A stretch of DNA of 53,701 bases from a virus, in the IMG/VR virus record IMGVR_UViG_3300020175_000010, positions 1 through 53,701 of that record. One strand, written 5' to 3'. Each line of letters starts with the position of its first letter. Within the stretch, counting starts at the first letter, position 1. Shown in pieces: positions 1 to 9,676 of the stretch. Made by a program: the position numbers and the translations under genes. Below the pieces are notes generated by a model. It ran no database searches, was not told the origin of the DNA, and saw only the letters and a list, made by a program, of their open reading frames with translations.

Positions 1-293
1 CTCAGTTCTCGGGTGCCGGTCAAATCGTTGCTGGAGATGCTCTTTCTAAGTCAGGCAATAGAATTGACTTAAATGACGACAACATTACTCTTGAAGTTGA
101 CTCAGATACCGTACGAATTAAAGGTATTTCAGCTACTGCAGTTGGTGACTTACTCATCGGTGCTGCTTCAAATGCTGGGTACACACGACTTGTTAAGCCT
201 TCCGGAAACGCGACTGCCTCTGATTATATATTAAGCATGAACACTTCCGGTGTAGCCTCTTGGGCGAATACGCTAGACGGCGGAACATTCTAA
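1..293 (+). CDS. Structural (tail fibre-like) protein, C-terminal part only
   Basis: The reading frame is open from the window edge (first full codon at base 3) to TAA at 291-293 and gives about 96 residues. The segment is rich in G, A, S, T and D and contains a stretch of the type ISATAVGDLLIG, ending in SWANTLDGGTF. Such endings are common in phage virion and fibre proteins whose C-terminus is a glycine-rich beta structure. The following gene starts 41 bases later on the same strand and is a fibre, which supports a structural role. The N-terminus is outside the window, so the exact class (fibre, baseplate-associated or decoration) cannot be decided. Confidence 0.7.
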   Translation, partial: QFSGAGQIVAGDALSKSGNRIDLNDDNITLEVDSDTVRIKGISATAVGDLLIGAASNAGYTRLVKPSGNATASDYILSMNTSGVASWANTLDGGTF

Positions 294-304
294 AAAACTC
301 TTTA

Positions 305-316
305 GCGTATATACGC
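305..316. repeat. 12-base perfect palindrome in the leader of the first giant fibre gene
   Basis: GCGTATATACGC lies between the stop of the upstream gene (293) and the GGAGGAG ribosome binding site before the ATG at 335. It could be a small hairpin or a protein-binding palindrome. The T-run needed for a terminator is missing, so its function is unknown. Confidence 0.35.
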
Positions 317-334
317 AGATAACGGAGGAGCCAC

Positions 335-3300
335 ATGGCACAAACGATTAAATTAAAGCGTTCCGCAGTTGCGGGCGGCGCACCTACAACCTCACAACTT
401 GAACTTGGTGAAGTTGCTATCAATACATATGATGGCAAGATGTACATCAAGAAAAGTGTGGGAGGTACAGAAAGCATTGTTGAAATCTCTGGTGCTGGTG
501 GTGCAGAGGCTATATTTGTAGAGTATCTTTATACGGCTACTGCTTCGCAAACTGCTTTTTCTGGAAATGATGATAACAGTGCTTTTTTATCCTATGAAGT
601 AGGTGCTATACAAGTATTTCTTAATGGTATTCTTCTCGATCCCGAGACAGATTATACTGCTACAAACGGTGCTTTAATAACTCTTGCGTCAGCGGCCGCT
701 GTAGATGATTATCTTCAAATCTTTGCTTTCAAGAAAAAGATTAGTGATGGAAACGTGACTGTAGATACTTTTTCTGGAAACAACTTTACTACTGCTTTTA
801 CTCTTACACTCGATCCAGGGGATGAAAACAATACTCGTGTGTTTATTGACGGTGTATACCAGTCAAAATCAAACTACTCTGTAAGCGGAACTACTCTTAC
901 ATTTAGTACTGCACCTCCCTCTGGCACAGCTATCGAAGTTGAAATAGGCAATCGCAATGTTACTCTCGATACCACTGCAAATCTCGATTTTCCTGACAAC
1001 GTAAAGTTAAGACTTGGTACAAGTCAGGATCTTGAGATTTATCACGATGGTTCTAACTCTTATATTGATGAAGGAGGTACTGGAAAGTTAATTTTAGAAT
1101 CAAACTCTGCTATCAAATTGCAAACTTCTGGCGGAGGAGAGACATTAGCAAGTTTTAATAATCAAGGCGCTGTAGAATTATTCTATGACAACGGTAAAAA
1201 GTTTGAAACTACCTCTACTGGTGTAGACGTAACTGGAAATATAGTTGTAAGCGGTACTGTTGATGGGCGTGACGTAGCGTCAGACGGAGCCGCAGCAGTT
1301 GCAGCACTTCCTCGAACAGGCGGTGCAATGACCGGAGCAATCACCACAAACTCCACGTTTGACGGTCGAGATGTTGCAACAGACGGTGCAAAACTTGATG
1401 GCATAGAATCCGGAGCAACTGCTGATCAAACTCAATCTGAGATTAATGCTCTGGGCATTACCGCAACAGGATTATCAGGAACACCTGCAATCTCGGTAGC
1501 AAACATCACCACTACGGGTGAGCTTCGTGGTCCAGCAAGTTTTACTATCGACCCTGCCGCAGTTGGCGATAATACCGGTACAGTTATCATTAAAGGAAAT
1601 TTACAAGTTGATGGCGCTACTACTACTATTAACTCCACTACTCTTACTGTGGACGATCTCAATCTTACTCTTGCATCGGGAGCTGCAAACGGAACCGCAG
1701 CGAATGGCGCTGGTATTACGATTGATGGCGCTTCGGCAACTCTAACCTATGCAAGTGCGGGCGATAACTGGGCATTTAATAAGAATCTAGACGTTACTGG
1801 AAATATCGTAGTCTCAGGTACTGTTGATGGTCGTGATGTTGCTACAGATGGAACTAAGTTAGACACTATTGAACCTAGTTCTACTGCAGATCAAACTGGT
1901 GCTGAAATTAAAGCCTTGTATGAAGCTGAAACCAATGCTTATACTGATACACTCAATACAAAATTAAATGCTATAGAAGCACTTGCAGATGTAACTGATA
2001 CAACCAACGTAACTGCTGCTGGAGCCTTAATGGATTCAGAAGTAACTAACCTTGCACAGGTTAAGGCTTTCGACTCTTCTGATTACGCTACAGCAGCTCA
2101 AGGCACTACAGCTGACGCAGCACTTCCAAAAGCTGGTGGTACGATGACTGGTGGATTAAGTATTAGAGGATTTAACGGGCCTGTACTTAAACTTGGTTCA
2201 AGCGGAACCTCAGACCCAAGAATAGATTTTGAAGATCAAAATTCTACTAATCTTGGAGCTGGGATATTTCTTGACCAAGATGCAGATACACTTAAAATTT
2301 TAAGAACAGTATCGGGTTCAGCAACAGATGGTATTGCAATAGACGCTAGTGGCAAAGTTGGTATAGGAACAGCTACTCCTAATACGACACTTACCTTATC
2401 AGACGGAACAGACGAATTTGATTTTGGTGTAACTACAAATCTGCTAATGATAAAATCTGTTACAGCAGATGGATCTGATGATCAAAGAATTATAATAGAC
2501 GCGGGTAACGGAGGTACCACTTCCACACGAGGTGCATATCTAGCTTTATCGGGTAACGAAGCCGCTTCTGAACCAGGTAAAGCCGTTTACCAAATGGGTA
2601 ATGTCACAGGCTCTGCTCATCTATTCAGAAAAGCGGGTGGGGTGGATGCTGTAACTATTGATTCTTCAGGTAAAGTACTTATAGGAGATACTGCAAGTCA
2701 TACAACCGATTTATTACAGATAGAAACCCCAGCAAGCGGTGGTGGCCATGGAATACAAATAAGAAGAAATGATGCTAATAACGATCAGGGTATTGGTCAT
2801 ATTTTATTCGGTAATAATACTGCTACTGATTTAGTTAAAATATCTGCAAAAACAGACGGTGATTCTAATGCAGGTGATTCAGGTGCATTAATGTTCAGCA
2901 CCCGAGTTACGGGTGGAAATCTTACAGAACGCCTGAGCATAGACAGCTCAGGCAAAGTTGGTATCGGAACTCCGACTCCTTCTACAAGACTCGATGTAGA
3001 GTCTGCGACCGCTGGAACAATTGCCAAGTTTTTTGATACCGGTAGTAATGGTGGTGCACAGTACAACGGTGCTGCAGTAGTAGGTATATCTAGGGTAGGC
3101 AATGGAACAGTGTCACTAGCAGGCCCTTTATTCCAAGTTGGTAATGATACTAGCTCAAGTACTGCATATAACATAGATGAACCAATATTTACTGTAACAA
3201 ATGCTAGCGTTGGTATCGGAACAGATAATCCGACCGCTATGTTACAAGTGGGCAACTCTGTGTCGGGCGAGACTGGTCTAGTAATCTTCAATAGTGAAGG

Positions 3301-5494
3301 TGGTAATCAATCGGGTCTTCTTGTAAAGTCTAGAACAAATAGAGCAACACTTCAAGTATCGGACAACGATAGTAATGCATTCGTTCAAGCCGAAGGCTCT
3401 CACGCAATATACGGACAGCACTCTAGTTTAGCATCAGCGGACATGACTATCGATGCTCCGGGCAATATGAACCTTCAAAACGGATCTTATTACGTTGATC
3501 AGGTGCGTCACTCAGTTAGACCTTCGCTCAACTTAGACTTTGCTAACTCGAAAGAACTCGACTCACGTATTACATTCTATCGTGATTCGATTGCGACTTA
3601 CTATGACTCTAAAGGCGTATTGAAGTACGCTAACGTAAATGAACCACGCTTTGATCACGATCCAGCGACTGGTGAAAGCAAAGGGTTGTTGATTGAAGAG
3701 GCTAGAGCTGGTTTAAACACCAACACTGTAACTATAAACGGCGGTTATTGGGGCTTTACAAACGCCACTGCTACTATAAAACAAGCCATTGCTCCAGACG
3801 GAACATATTCAGCAGACGGAATTCACGCTAGTACATCCAACGATGGTCATGGAATATACAAAGCATTTGTACCCACCGCTAATACATATTACACTCTAAC
3901 AGGATATTATAAGAGAGGCGCAAACAGATACGTATCACATGCATGGTACTATAATGAAGCCGCTGGTAGTACTAATTATCCTACAGCATATTATGATCTA
4001 GATAACGGAACATTTACACACACTACCGGCATCAACAGAGGCACAACGATGACTGATGTTGGTAACGGATGGTATAGATGTAGCTTGACTGTTCTCACAG
4101 ATAGTACACCTAGCAGTTCTTATTTTTATGCAACATCAGCGACGGCAGATGGCACAGCCGCATATGTTGGAACAGGTGCTATTGATACTTACTATTGGGG
4201 TCTACAAATTGAAATTGGCGCATTCCCAACATCGTTTATTCCATCTGACACACGCTTTACGTCACGCTCAAGTACTGCAACTTATCACGATGAGACTGGT
4301 ATTCTCAGAACAGCGCCTGTTAACGGTGCACGATACGGTTACAAGTATGATGGTCGTAAGTGGGTAGAGACTGGATTGATTTTAGAAGCGGCTGGTACTA
4401 ACATGTTGTACCATAGTACAAAAGGAAGTGATTTATACGGAGATGTACTGGGAGCAGAGGCTCTTTGGACTATAACTGATAGTTCGACTGACGTAACTGC
4501 GCCTGATGGCTCTTTGAAAACAACTAAAGGTGTATCAGGTACAAGCGGCAATAGCTGGTATTGGCAAGTCAGTCCATTCTCATATACAAACGGCACTACA
4601 TATACTCATAGTGCTTGGGTAAGAACTGCGGCAGGCACAACCGGTACTATTGCGATGAACGTATATCCTCAAACACTGGCAAACGGCAGCCCGGCGGCCA
4701 CTAGCATTACCGCAACTGATGAATGGCAAAGAGTTTCGGTTACCTTTCCCTATAATAGCAGTACAGCCAATCCTTATATTGGATTCGTTAGTCCTCAGTA
4801 CAGTAGAACATTTTACTTTTGGGGTTGGCAAATTGAAGCACATAGCGGACCCACATCATATATAAAGACCTTGGGTTCGGCTGTAACTCGGGCAGCCGAT
4901 GTAGCGTCAAGTGTTGCTTATACAAGAGAAGAAGACGTAACCTTCATAGGCAACTTGGCTAAACATGACTTTCTAGAACAATCAGAGGGAACATTGTTCT
5001 TCGAAGCATCAACAATTGTTGATAGCGACTATGCATATAACTCATTTACTTTATCGTTATCATCAGAAACAACATCACCAATAAATCATCAAAGTAATGA
5101 CGATTTAATTGGTCTTGGTAATAACATGGGATTTGGGTCATCTTCTGGTAACGCATCTTCATTACTTTGGTATATCAATGATGCTAGTATTAGCGGAGAT
5201 GAAGCGTTTGGTAATGCAGGCTCTGGGGCGATATCAAAAGATAATCCGTTTAAGATGGCTCTTGCATATGAAACTAATAATGCTTATGGATATGCTGATG
5301 GAACTAAGGTTGGCGCTACAGATACAAGTGTAACAATTCCAACCACTTCCGGAATAAACATGATGATTATAGGTGGAGGTAATGTTGGAAGAATTGGTTC
5401 TGGTAATCCTCATAACGGTCATGTTAGGAAAGTGTCGTATTACACCCAAAGATTATCAGAAGCAGAAATACAAGCACTTACGGAGAATAACTAA
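335..5494 (+). CDS. Giant tail fibre/adhesin with carbohydrate-binding-like and LamG-like modules
   Basis: This is a 1719-residue virion fibre protein, expected at the virion surface for host recognition. Residues 1-50 match the widespread phage fibre head (LKRSAVAGGAPTTSQLELGE followed by YDGKMYIKK). Residues about 290-700 carry repeated modules of the type GNIVVSGTVDGRDVATDG and KAGGTMTG. Residues about 660-1030 have shaft repeats of the type SSGKVGIGTxTP. Two beta-sandwich modules like carbohydrate-binding modules lie at about 1128-1300 and 1351-1508, each ending in a WGxQIExxxxPTSxI motif. A LamG/concanavalin-like C-terminus lies at about 1530-1719. A strong GGAGGAG site precedes the ATG. 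The stop overlaps the next start by one base. The glycan specificity cannot be read from the sequence. Confidence 0.88.
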   Translation: MAQTIKLKRSAVAGGAPTTSQLELGEVAINTYDGKMYIKKSVGGTESIVEISGAGGAEAIFVEYLYTATASQTAFSGNDDNSAFLSYEVGAIQVFLNGILLDPETDYTATNGALITLASAAAVDDYLQIFAFKKKISDGNVTVDTFSGNNFTTAFTLTLDPGDENNTRVFIDGVYQSKSNYSVSGTTLTFSTAPPSGTAIEVEIGNRNVTLDTTANLDFPDNVKLRLGTSQDLEIYHDGSNSYIDEGGTGKLILESNSAIKLQTSGGGETLASFNNQGAVELFYDNGKKFETTSTGVDVTGNIVVSGTVDGRDVASDGAAAVAALPRTGGAMTGAITTNSTFDGRDVATDGAKLDGIESGATADQTQSEINALGITATGLSGTPAISVANITTTGELRGPASFTIDPAAVGDNTGTVIIKGNLQVDGATTTINSTTLTVDDLNLTLASGAANGTAANGAGITIDGASATLTYASAGDNWAFNKNLDVTGNIVVSGTVDGRDVATDGTKLDTIEPSSTADQTGAEIKALYEAETNAYTDTLNTKLNAIEALADVTDTTNVTAAGALMDSEVTNLAQVKAFDSSDYATAAQGTTADAALPKAGGTMTGGLSIRGFNGPVLKLGSSGTSDPRIDFEDQNSTNLGAGIFLDQDADTLKILRTVSGSATDGIAIDASGKVGIGTATPNTTLTLSDGTDEFDFGVTTNLLMIKSVTADGSDDQRIIIDAGNGGTTSTRGAYLALSGNEAASEPGKAVYQMGNVTGSAHLFRKAGGVDAVTIDSSGKVLIGDTASHTTDLLQIETPASGGGHGIQIRRNDANNDQGIGHILFGNNTATDLVKISAKTDGDSNAGDSGALMFSTRVTGGNLTERLSIDSSGKVGIGTPTPSTRLDVESATAGTIAKFFDTGSNGGAQYNGAAVVGISRVGNGTVSLAGPLFQVGNDTSSSTAYNIDEPIFTVTNASVGIGTDNPTAMLQVGNSVSGETGLVIFNSEGGNQSGLLVKSRTNRATLQVSDNDSNAFVQAEGSHAIYGQHSSLASADMTIDAPGNMNLQNGSYYVDQVRHSVRPSLNLDFANSKELDSRITFYRDSIATYYDSKGVLKYANVNEPRFDHDPATGESKGLLIEEARAGLNTNTVTINGGYWGFTNATATIKQAIAPDGTYSADGIHASTSNDGHGIYKAFVPTANTYYTLTGYYKRGANRYVSHAWYYNEAAGSTNYPTAYYDLDNGTFTHTTGINRGTTMTDVGNGWYRCSLTVLTDSTPSSSYFYATSATADGTAAYVGTGAIDTYYWGLQIEIGAFPTSFIPSDTRFTSRSSTATYHDETGILRTAPVNGARYGYKYDGRKWVETGLILEAAGTNMLYHSTKGSDLYGDVLGAEALWTITDSSTDVTAPDGSLKTTKGVSGTSGNSWYWQVSPFSYTNGTTYTHSAWVRTAAGTTGTIAMNVYPQTLANGSPAATSITATDEWQRVSVTFPYNSSTANPYIGFVSPQYSRTFYFWGWQIEAHSGPTSYIKTLGSAVTRAADVASSVAYTREEDVTFIGNLAKHDFLEQSEGTLFFEASTIVDSDYAYNSFTLSLSSETTSPINHQSNDDLIGLGNNMGFGSSSGNASSLLWYINDASISGDEAFGNAGSGAISKDNPFKMALAYETNNAYGYADGTKVGATDTSVTIPTTSGINMMIIGGGNVGRIGSGNPHNGHVRKVSYYTQRLSEAEIQALTENN

Positions 5495-7917
5495 TGAGTA
5501 AATTAATAGGAACTAATCCGAATCAAGTGCCGAGTAACGCAGACTTAGGCACTGCGGCTTTTATGGACAAGAAAGACTTTCTACTCTCAAAGGGTAGTAG
5601 CCTATCTGCGATTGATGCAGTGATACCTAATACTGCGGTTGATGTATTCGTCTATGATACTAGCAAAGACTCAGACGGTGGTGCATGGCGTAAGCGCACA
5701 CAGCATACGTCTTGGTATAACGAGAGACGGAATACAACAACACGTGGTAGTCGTAAAGAGTTTCCTGCTGTTGCTGTGATTGTTCTTTCTGCAAATGCTA
5801 TTACTATCTATGATGGTGATGATCCTGAAATGCCTATGTGGATGATTTTTTGGAGATATGAAAATGGTGCAAGTAGTGGCAATACTACACATTGGAACGG
5901 CGGCGGCGGCATTCTAACTTCAATATCTGCATTAAATGGTCATATAGTTCTAGGCGGATACAGCGGAGGCAGAGGCTTTTATCTAATAAAAGATAAATTT
6001 GCTGTTTATTATACGGCGGCCGTTGGCGGACTCTATACACAAGGCGGCGGGCTATCTAGAAGAAACGAACTATATGTAGCATGGGGCACTGCTGATTCTG
6101 ATTATAAACAAATTAACAATCAATCCATTAATGATGTAGCCATTACAGTGCTACCCAACGCACCAATCGACTCTGAGACTGGCTTACCTGTGCCAACCAT
6201 AGCGGTTGCTACTGATGGTGGTGTGAGTGTTATTAAGGATGATGGGACTGTTGTTGATTACACTTATAGTTCAACAAACGCTACCATAAGATATGTCACA
6301 TTTACAGATAGTGGATTGTTTTATCTAGCAAGATCATACTCCAGCGATGCAAACTTTTATGGGTATCACTACCTGTCAATTGCAGCCAGTGACACATCCG
6401 CAGTGCCAGATAGATTTTACAGTTATCAAGAAAACGCTAATCAATATCAACTAACAAGTCCTATTGGAGGAGTAACAACAGCACTTAAAAATGTTGTTAA
6501 TGCCAAGGGTGAGATTGTGATAGGAACTACATCATTTTCAAGTAATCCTGGAAATGGAATATACAAGATAATCGAAACTGGAGAATTTAGGAAAGAATTA
6601 ATTAATCATACTACAAGCGACTACAACACAGGTTGGATGAACGGCGACATCAAGTTGGCCACACTTTCGGATACTGATACTACGAATGTTACTGGGTCTG
6701 AGTTGATTACGAATGGTACGTTTGCTAGTGATACTGCTGGGTGGGCAGGAGTAAGTGGAACGATAGCGAGTATTTCTTCGCAGTTACGGCTCACTGGTGG
6801 CGGTACCTCTTCTACAGTAGCATATGCACAACAAAGTTTTGCTACAACAATAGGGAAAGCGTATACAGTATCTGTAGATTTTATCAGCGTAAGTGGAGGA
6901 ACCAACAGATACATTTATATTGGTACTTCAGCATCGGGTGCTCAGAGATTTGACACAGTTCAGCTATCTAATGCTAATGTAGTAGTTGGAACAAATACGT
7001 TCACCTTTACGGCACAAAGTACTAGTACATTACTAAGTCTAGGTACTTATGAAGCGCAAGTAGCGCTATGGGATAACGTAACAGTACGCCTAGCAGAACC
7101 AGACCGCAGTGTTAACGGCAACGGTCTCCAAGTATTCGGCACTGTACCAAAAACTCCTGTGGCCACTGGTGCTGATTTAGTCGCATATGGACCGTTTACT
7201 TCTAGCAATTACTTAGAGCAACCCTATAACAGTGATTTAGATTTTGGCACTGGTGATTTTATGTATTCTATGTGGTTTTATAGAAACTCCTTACCTACTA
7301 GCTCATACGAAAGATGGTTTGGCACAGCATCAACATCAGTCGATGAAAGAATTGATATATTCTCTAATGCTAATACAGATAATATAGCATTTTATTCAAG
7401 AGATAACAGCGTAGTAAACGGTGATGTTAGAATCACTGGTATAGGAATAAATGTTTGGCATTGTATACATTGTACACGACAGGGTAACATTTATAAGATA
7501 TATCACAACGGAGAACTAAAAGGCACAAATGTAGGTAGCTCAACATTAGCTAACTATCAAGGCGCAAGTGGAAATAGAAGAACTCATATAGGAGCATCTG
7601 AACATTGGGACTCAGGACGAGCTGTATTAGATGGAAAAATAGCATTAGCTAAAATTTCTGGTACTGTGCCATCCCCAGAACAAATTAAGAAAATGTACGA
7701 GGACGAAAAGGTGCTATTCCAAGAGAACGCAAAGGCCACGCTATACGGAACTTCAGATGCAGTCACAGCACTCGCATACGATGACGATACTGAATTGCTA
7801 CATGCTGGAACAAGTGCAGGACGATCAGTATTTCAAGGACTTCGAAGAGTCGATAACACAACAGACGCAGTGGGTGCAGCAATCAGTGCAAGCAACGGCT
7901 TCATAGTAGAGGAATAA
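5494..7917 (+). CDS. Tail fibre/adhesin with C-terminal LamG-like domain
   Basis: The product has 807 residues and its ATG overlaps the previous stop (TAATG). The first 250 residues form a beta-rich region with a WYNERRNTTTRGSRKEFP segment, perhaps a propeller- or blade-type fold. At about 400-535 there is a jelly-roll module like carbohydrate-binding domains (ELITNGTFASDTAGW start). At about 560-745 there is a LamG/concanavalin-like lectin module with a KIYHNGELKGTN strand. The architecture resembles the C-terminal half of the preceding fibre, so it is probably a second adhesin or an accessory subunit of the same fibre. No enzymatic motif was seen. Confidence 0.8.
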   Translation: MSKLIGTNPNQVPSNADLGTAAFMDKKDFLLSKGSSLSAIDAVIPNTAVDVFVYDTSKDSDGGAWRKRTQHTSWYNERRNTTTRGSRKEFPAVAVIVLSANAITIYDGDDPEMPMWMIFWRYENGASSGNTTHWNGGGGILTSISALNGHIVLGGYSGGRGFYLIKDKFAVYYTAAVGGLYTQGGGLSRRNELYVAWGTADSDYKQINNQSINDVAITVLPNAPIDSETGLPVPTIAVATDGGVSVIKDDGTVVDYTYSSTNATIRYVTFTDSGLFYLARSYSSDANFYGYHYLSIAASDTSAVPDRFYSYQENANQYQLTSPIGGVTTALKNVVNAKGEIVIGTTSFSSNPGNGIYKIIETGEFRKELINHTTSDYNTGWMNGDIKLATLSDTDTTNVTGSELITNGTFASDTAGWAGVSGTIASISSQLRLTGGGTSSTVAYAQQSFATTIGKAYTVSVDFISVSGGTNRYIYIGTSASGAQRFDTVQLSNANVVVGTNTFTFTAQSTSTLLSLGTYEAQVALWDNVTVRLAEPDRSVNGNGLQVFGTVPKTPVATGADLVAYGPFTSSNYLEQPYNSDLDFGTGDFMYSMWFYRNSLPTSSYERWFGTASTSVDERIDIFSNANTDNIAFYSRDNSVVNGDVRITGIGINVWHCIHCTRQGNIYKIYHNGELKGTNVGSSTLANYQGASGNRRTHIGASEHWDSGRAVLDGKIALAKISGTVPSPEQIKKMYEDEKVLFQENAKATLYGTSDAVTALAYDDDTELLHAGTSAGRSVFQGLRRVDNTTDAVGAAISASNGFIVEE

Positions 7918-7920
7918 AAA

Positions 7921-8982
7921 ATGGCAGTTAAATTTACAAAACCAGAAATCAACGTTCGTGAGAAGCTTGCTGAACTGGACAAACCTTCAGGAATTGCGGG
8001 CGAAGCGATGCTACGTGCTGAGACGCCTCAAGAACAGTTTAATCTGATTGGTGCTGGTCGTAGGAATTTGTTAATCAATGGCGGTTTTCAGATCAGTCAA
8101 AGAGGAGACTACTCTAGTGCAACAAGTGCATCAGGCGGTTCTTACTACCTAGATCGTTGGAATATGGATATATCTGCCGTAACTACAACCATCCAAAATA
8201 ATAGTGATGCAGATTTACCTAATGGCATAACTGTGAAAACTGCAAAAGTTGCGGCAACTAGTTCTGCAACAGGCTACATGCAAATTCGACAAAAAATAGA
8301 AGTTGAAGATTGGATGGATAATAGAGTTTATACTCTTTCGGCTTGGGTAAAAAGCAATACGCCTTATCCTAGACTAAGAATCGAAAGTGCGGGGCCTACC
8401 TTAGGAAATATCGATAGTGAACAAACTCACTCAGGTAGCGGTAATTGGGAATATTTAACGATGACTTTCACATCAGGTAATTCCATCGTTAACTTTAATG
8501 CTGGAGTCATTGACTGGGCTGGCAATGCAACAAGAGCAATAACAAGCGGTGACTACTTTGAAGTTGCTAACATCCAACTAGAACTCGGCAAAGTAGCCAC
8601 CCCATTCGAGCATCGTTCATACGGCGAAGAACTGGCGTTGTGTCAGCGTTATTACAATAGAATTGAAAGTCTGGATTCAGACAATACTTGGTTTACCTCT
8701 GGCTTCTCGTATTCGACAGTCTATGCCCACGGTGTAATACAATTCCCTGTACCTATGCGTGATGTACCTTCATTAAAGCATACAAATACAGCTACTGACT
8801 ATAAAGTGTGGCATGGGGCTAATGTAAATACTATTTGCAACTCCGTCCCGTCTGCGGATGGAGTAAATTTATCAACTGCTAGAATTGCATTTCCAGTTGC
8901 CTCTGGGCTTACAGTGGGAAGTCCCTGCTTGTTTAGGGCCAATGCCACAGGTTCTTTTTTAGCCTTTGACGCAGAACTATAG
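7921..8982 (+). CDS. Tail fibre/receptor-binding protein with jelly-roll module
   Basis: The product has 353 residues and starts 3 bases after the preceding stop. Residues about 49-70 contain NLLINGGFQISQRG, the hallmark start of a jelly-roll module found in many phage fibre tips. It is followed by YYLDRW and ends with FEVANIQLELGKVATPFE and the typical YGEELALCQRYYNR segment at about 235-250. That combination is common in short distal fibre proteins. It is likely translationally coupled to the upstream adhesin. Specificity is unknown. Confidence 0.82.
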   Translation: MAVKFTKPEINVREKLAELDKPSGIAGEAMLRAETPQEQFNLIGAGRRNLLINGGFQISQRGDYSSATSASGGSYYLDRWNMDISAVTTTIQNNSDADLPNGITVKTAKVAATSSATGYMQIRQKIEVEDWMDNRVYTLSAWVKSNTPYPRLRIESAGPTLGNIDSEQTHSGSGNWEYLTMTFTSGNSIVNFNAGVIDWAGNATRAITSGDYFEVANIQLELGKVATPFEHRSYGEELALCQRYYNRIESLDSDNTWFTSGFSYSTVYAHGVIQFPVPMRDVPSLKHTNTATDYKVWHGANVNTICNSVPSADGVNLSTARIAFPVASGLTVGSPCLFRANATGSFLAFDAEL

Positions 8983-8991
8983 GAGATAATA

Positions 8992-9663
8992 ATGTATAAA
9001 TTAAACGAAAACTCAGTACAAAGACTCTCCGATAATGCGTCTATTCCATTGGCAGTAGGCAACAGAGACTACCAAGAACTATTAGACTGGATTAACGAAG
9101 GTAATACGCCTACTGGACCAGACGTAATTGAGCCAGACTATGTGGCACTACGCACTGGCCCCGATGGGTATGCGCCAATACACGAACAGCTGGCTATGCA
9201 AACAGACGGAACTTGGGACGCTCATGTAGCAGATGTTAAGACACGCTTCCCTAAAAGTAATACGGGCAGTACTAGTATCGGTGATGTTCCACAAGGCTTA
9301 CTAGATGCAGCCGCGAATAAGTTATTTGCACAACAGGTAGAAGCGTATAAAACAGCAAGTGCTCGTGTAGCGCAGTATCAACTCTCTGTAGGTGTCCCAG
9401 AGTCAAGTGAAACGATTGTTACTGGTCAAGAGTGGAACGAAGAAGCTGGAGAGATGCAAGATGTTACAGAAACGATTGTAACTCCTGCAATTCCTGCACT
9501 TGAAGCGACAGTAGAAGTAACTACTTATGATATGGAAACCGACACATCATCTACAGAAACAGTCGCAAATCCACTGATTGTAAAAGATGACGAAGAAAGA
9601 GCAGCAGCTCAAGCAGTTATAAATGCAACCCCGGGGCCTGTAAAAGCCCACGTCGACAGCTAA
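8992..9663 (+). CDS. Fibre-associated accessory protein (tail fibre assembly-like)
   Basis: The product has 223 residues and is preceded by an AGGAGA ribosome binding site. The N-terminus (YKLNENSVQRLSDNASIPLA, then YQELLDWINEGNTP) resembles the small domain seen in phage tail fibre assembly chaperones and XkdW-like proteins. The rest is acidic and low in complexity, with TETIVTP-type segments rich in E, T and V. Its place between fibre genes fits a chaperone or small fibre component. Similarity is only at motif level. Confidence 0.5.
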   Translation: MYKLNENSVQRLSDNASIPLAVGNRDYQELLDWINEGNTPTGPDVIEPDYVALRTGPDGYAPIHEQLAMQTDGTWDAHVADVKTRFPKSNTGSTSIGDVPQGLLDAAANKLFAQQVEAYKTASARVAQYQLSVGVPESSETIVTGQEWNEEAGEMQDVTETIVTPAIPALEATVEVTTYDMETDTSSTETVANPLIVKDDEERAAAQAVINATPGPVKAHVDS

Positions 9664-9676
9664 AGAGGAAATATAA

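Noticed and set aside
2797-3291. Long open frames on the opposite strand of the fibre genes
   Set aside because: They follow the codon bias of the true genes, have no ribosome binding sites and give low-complexity products.
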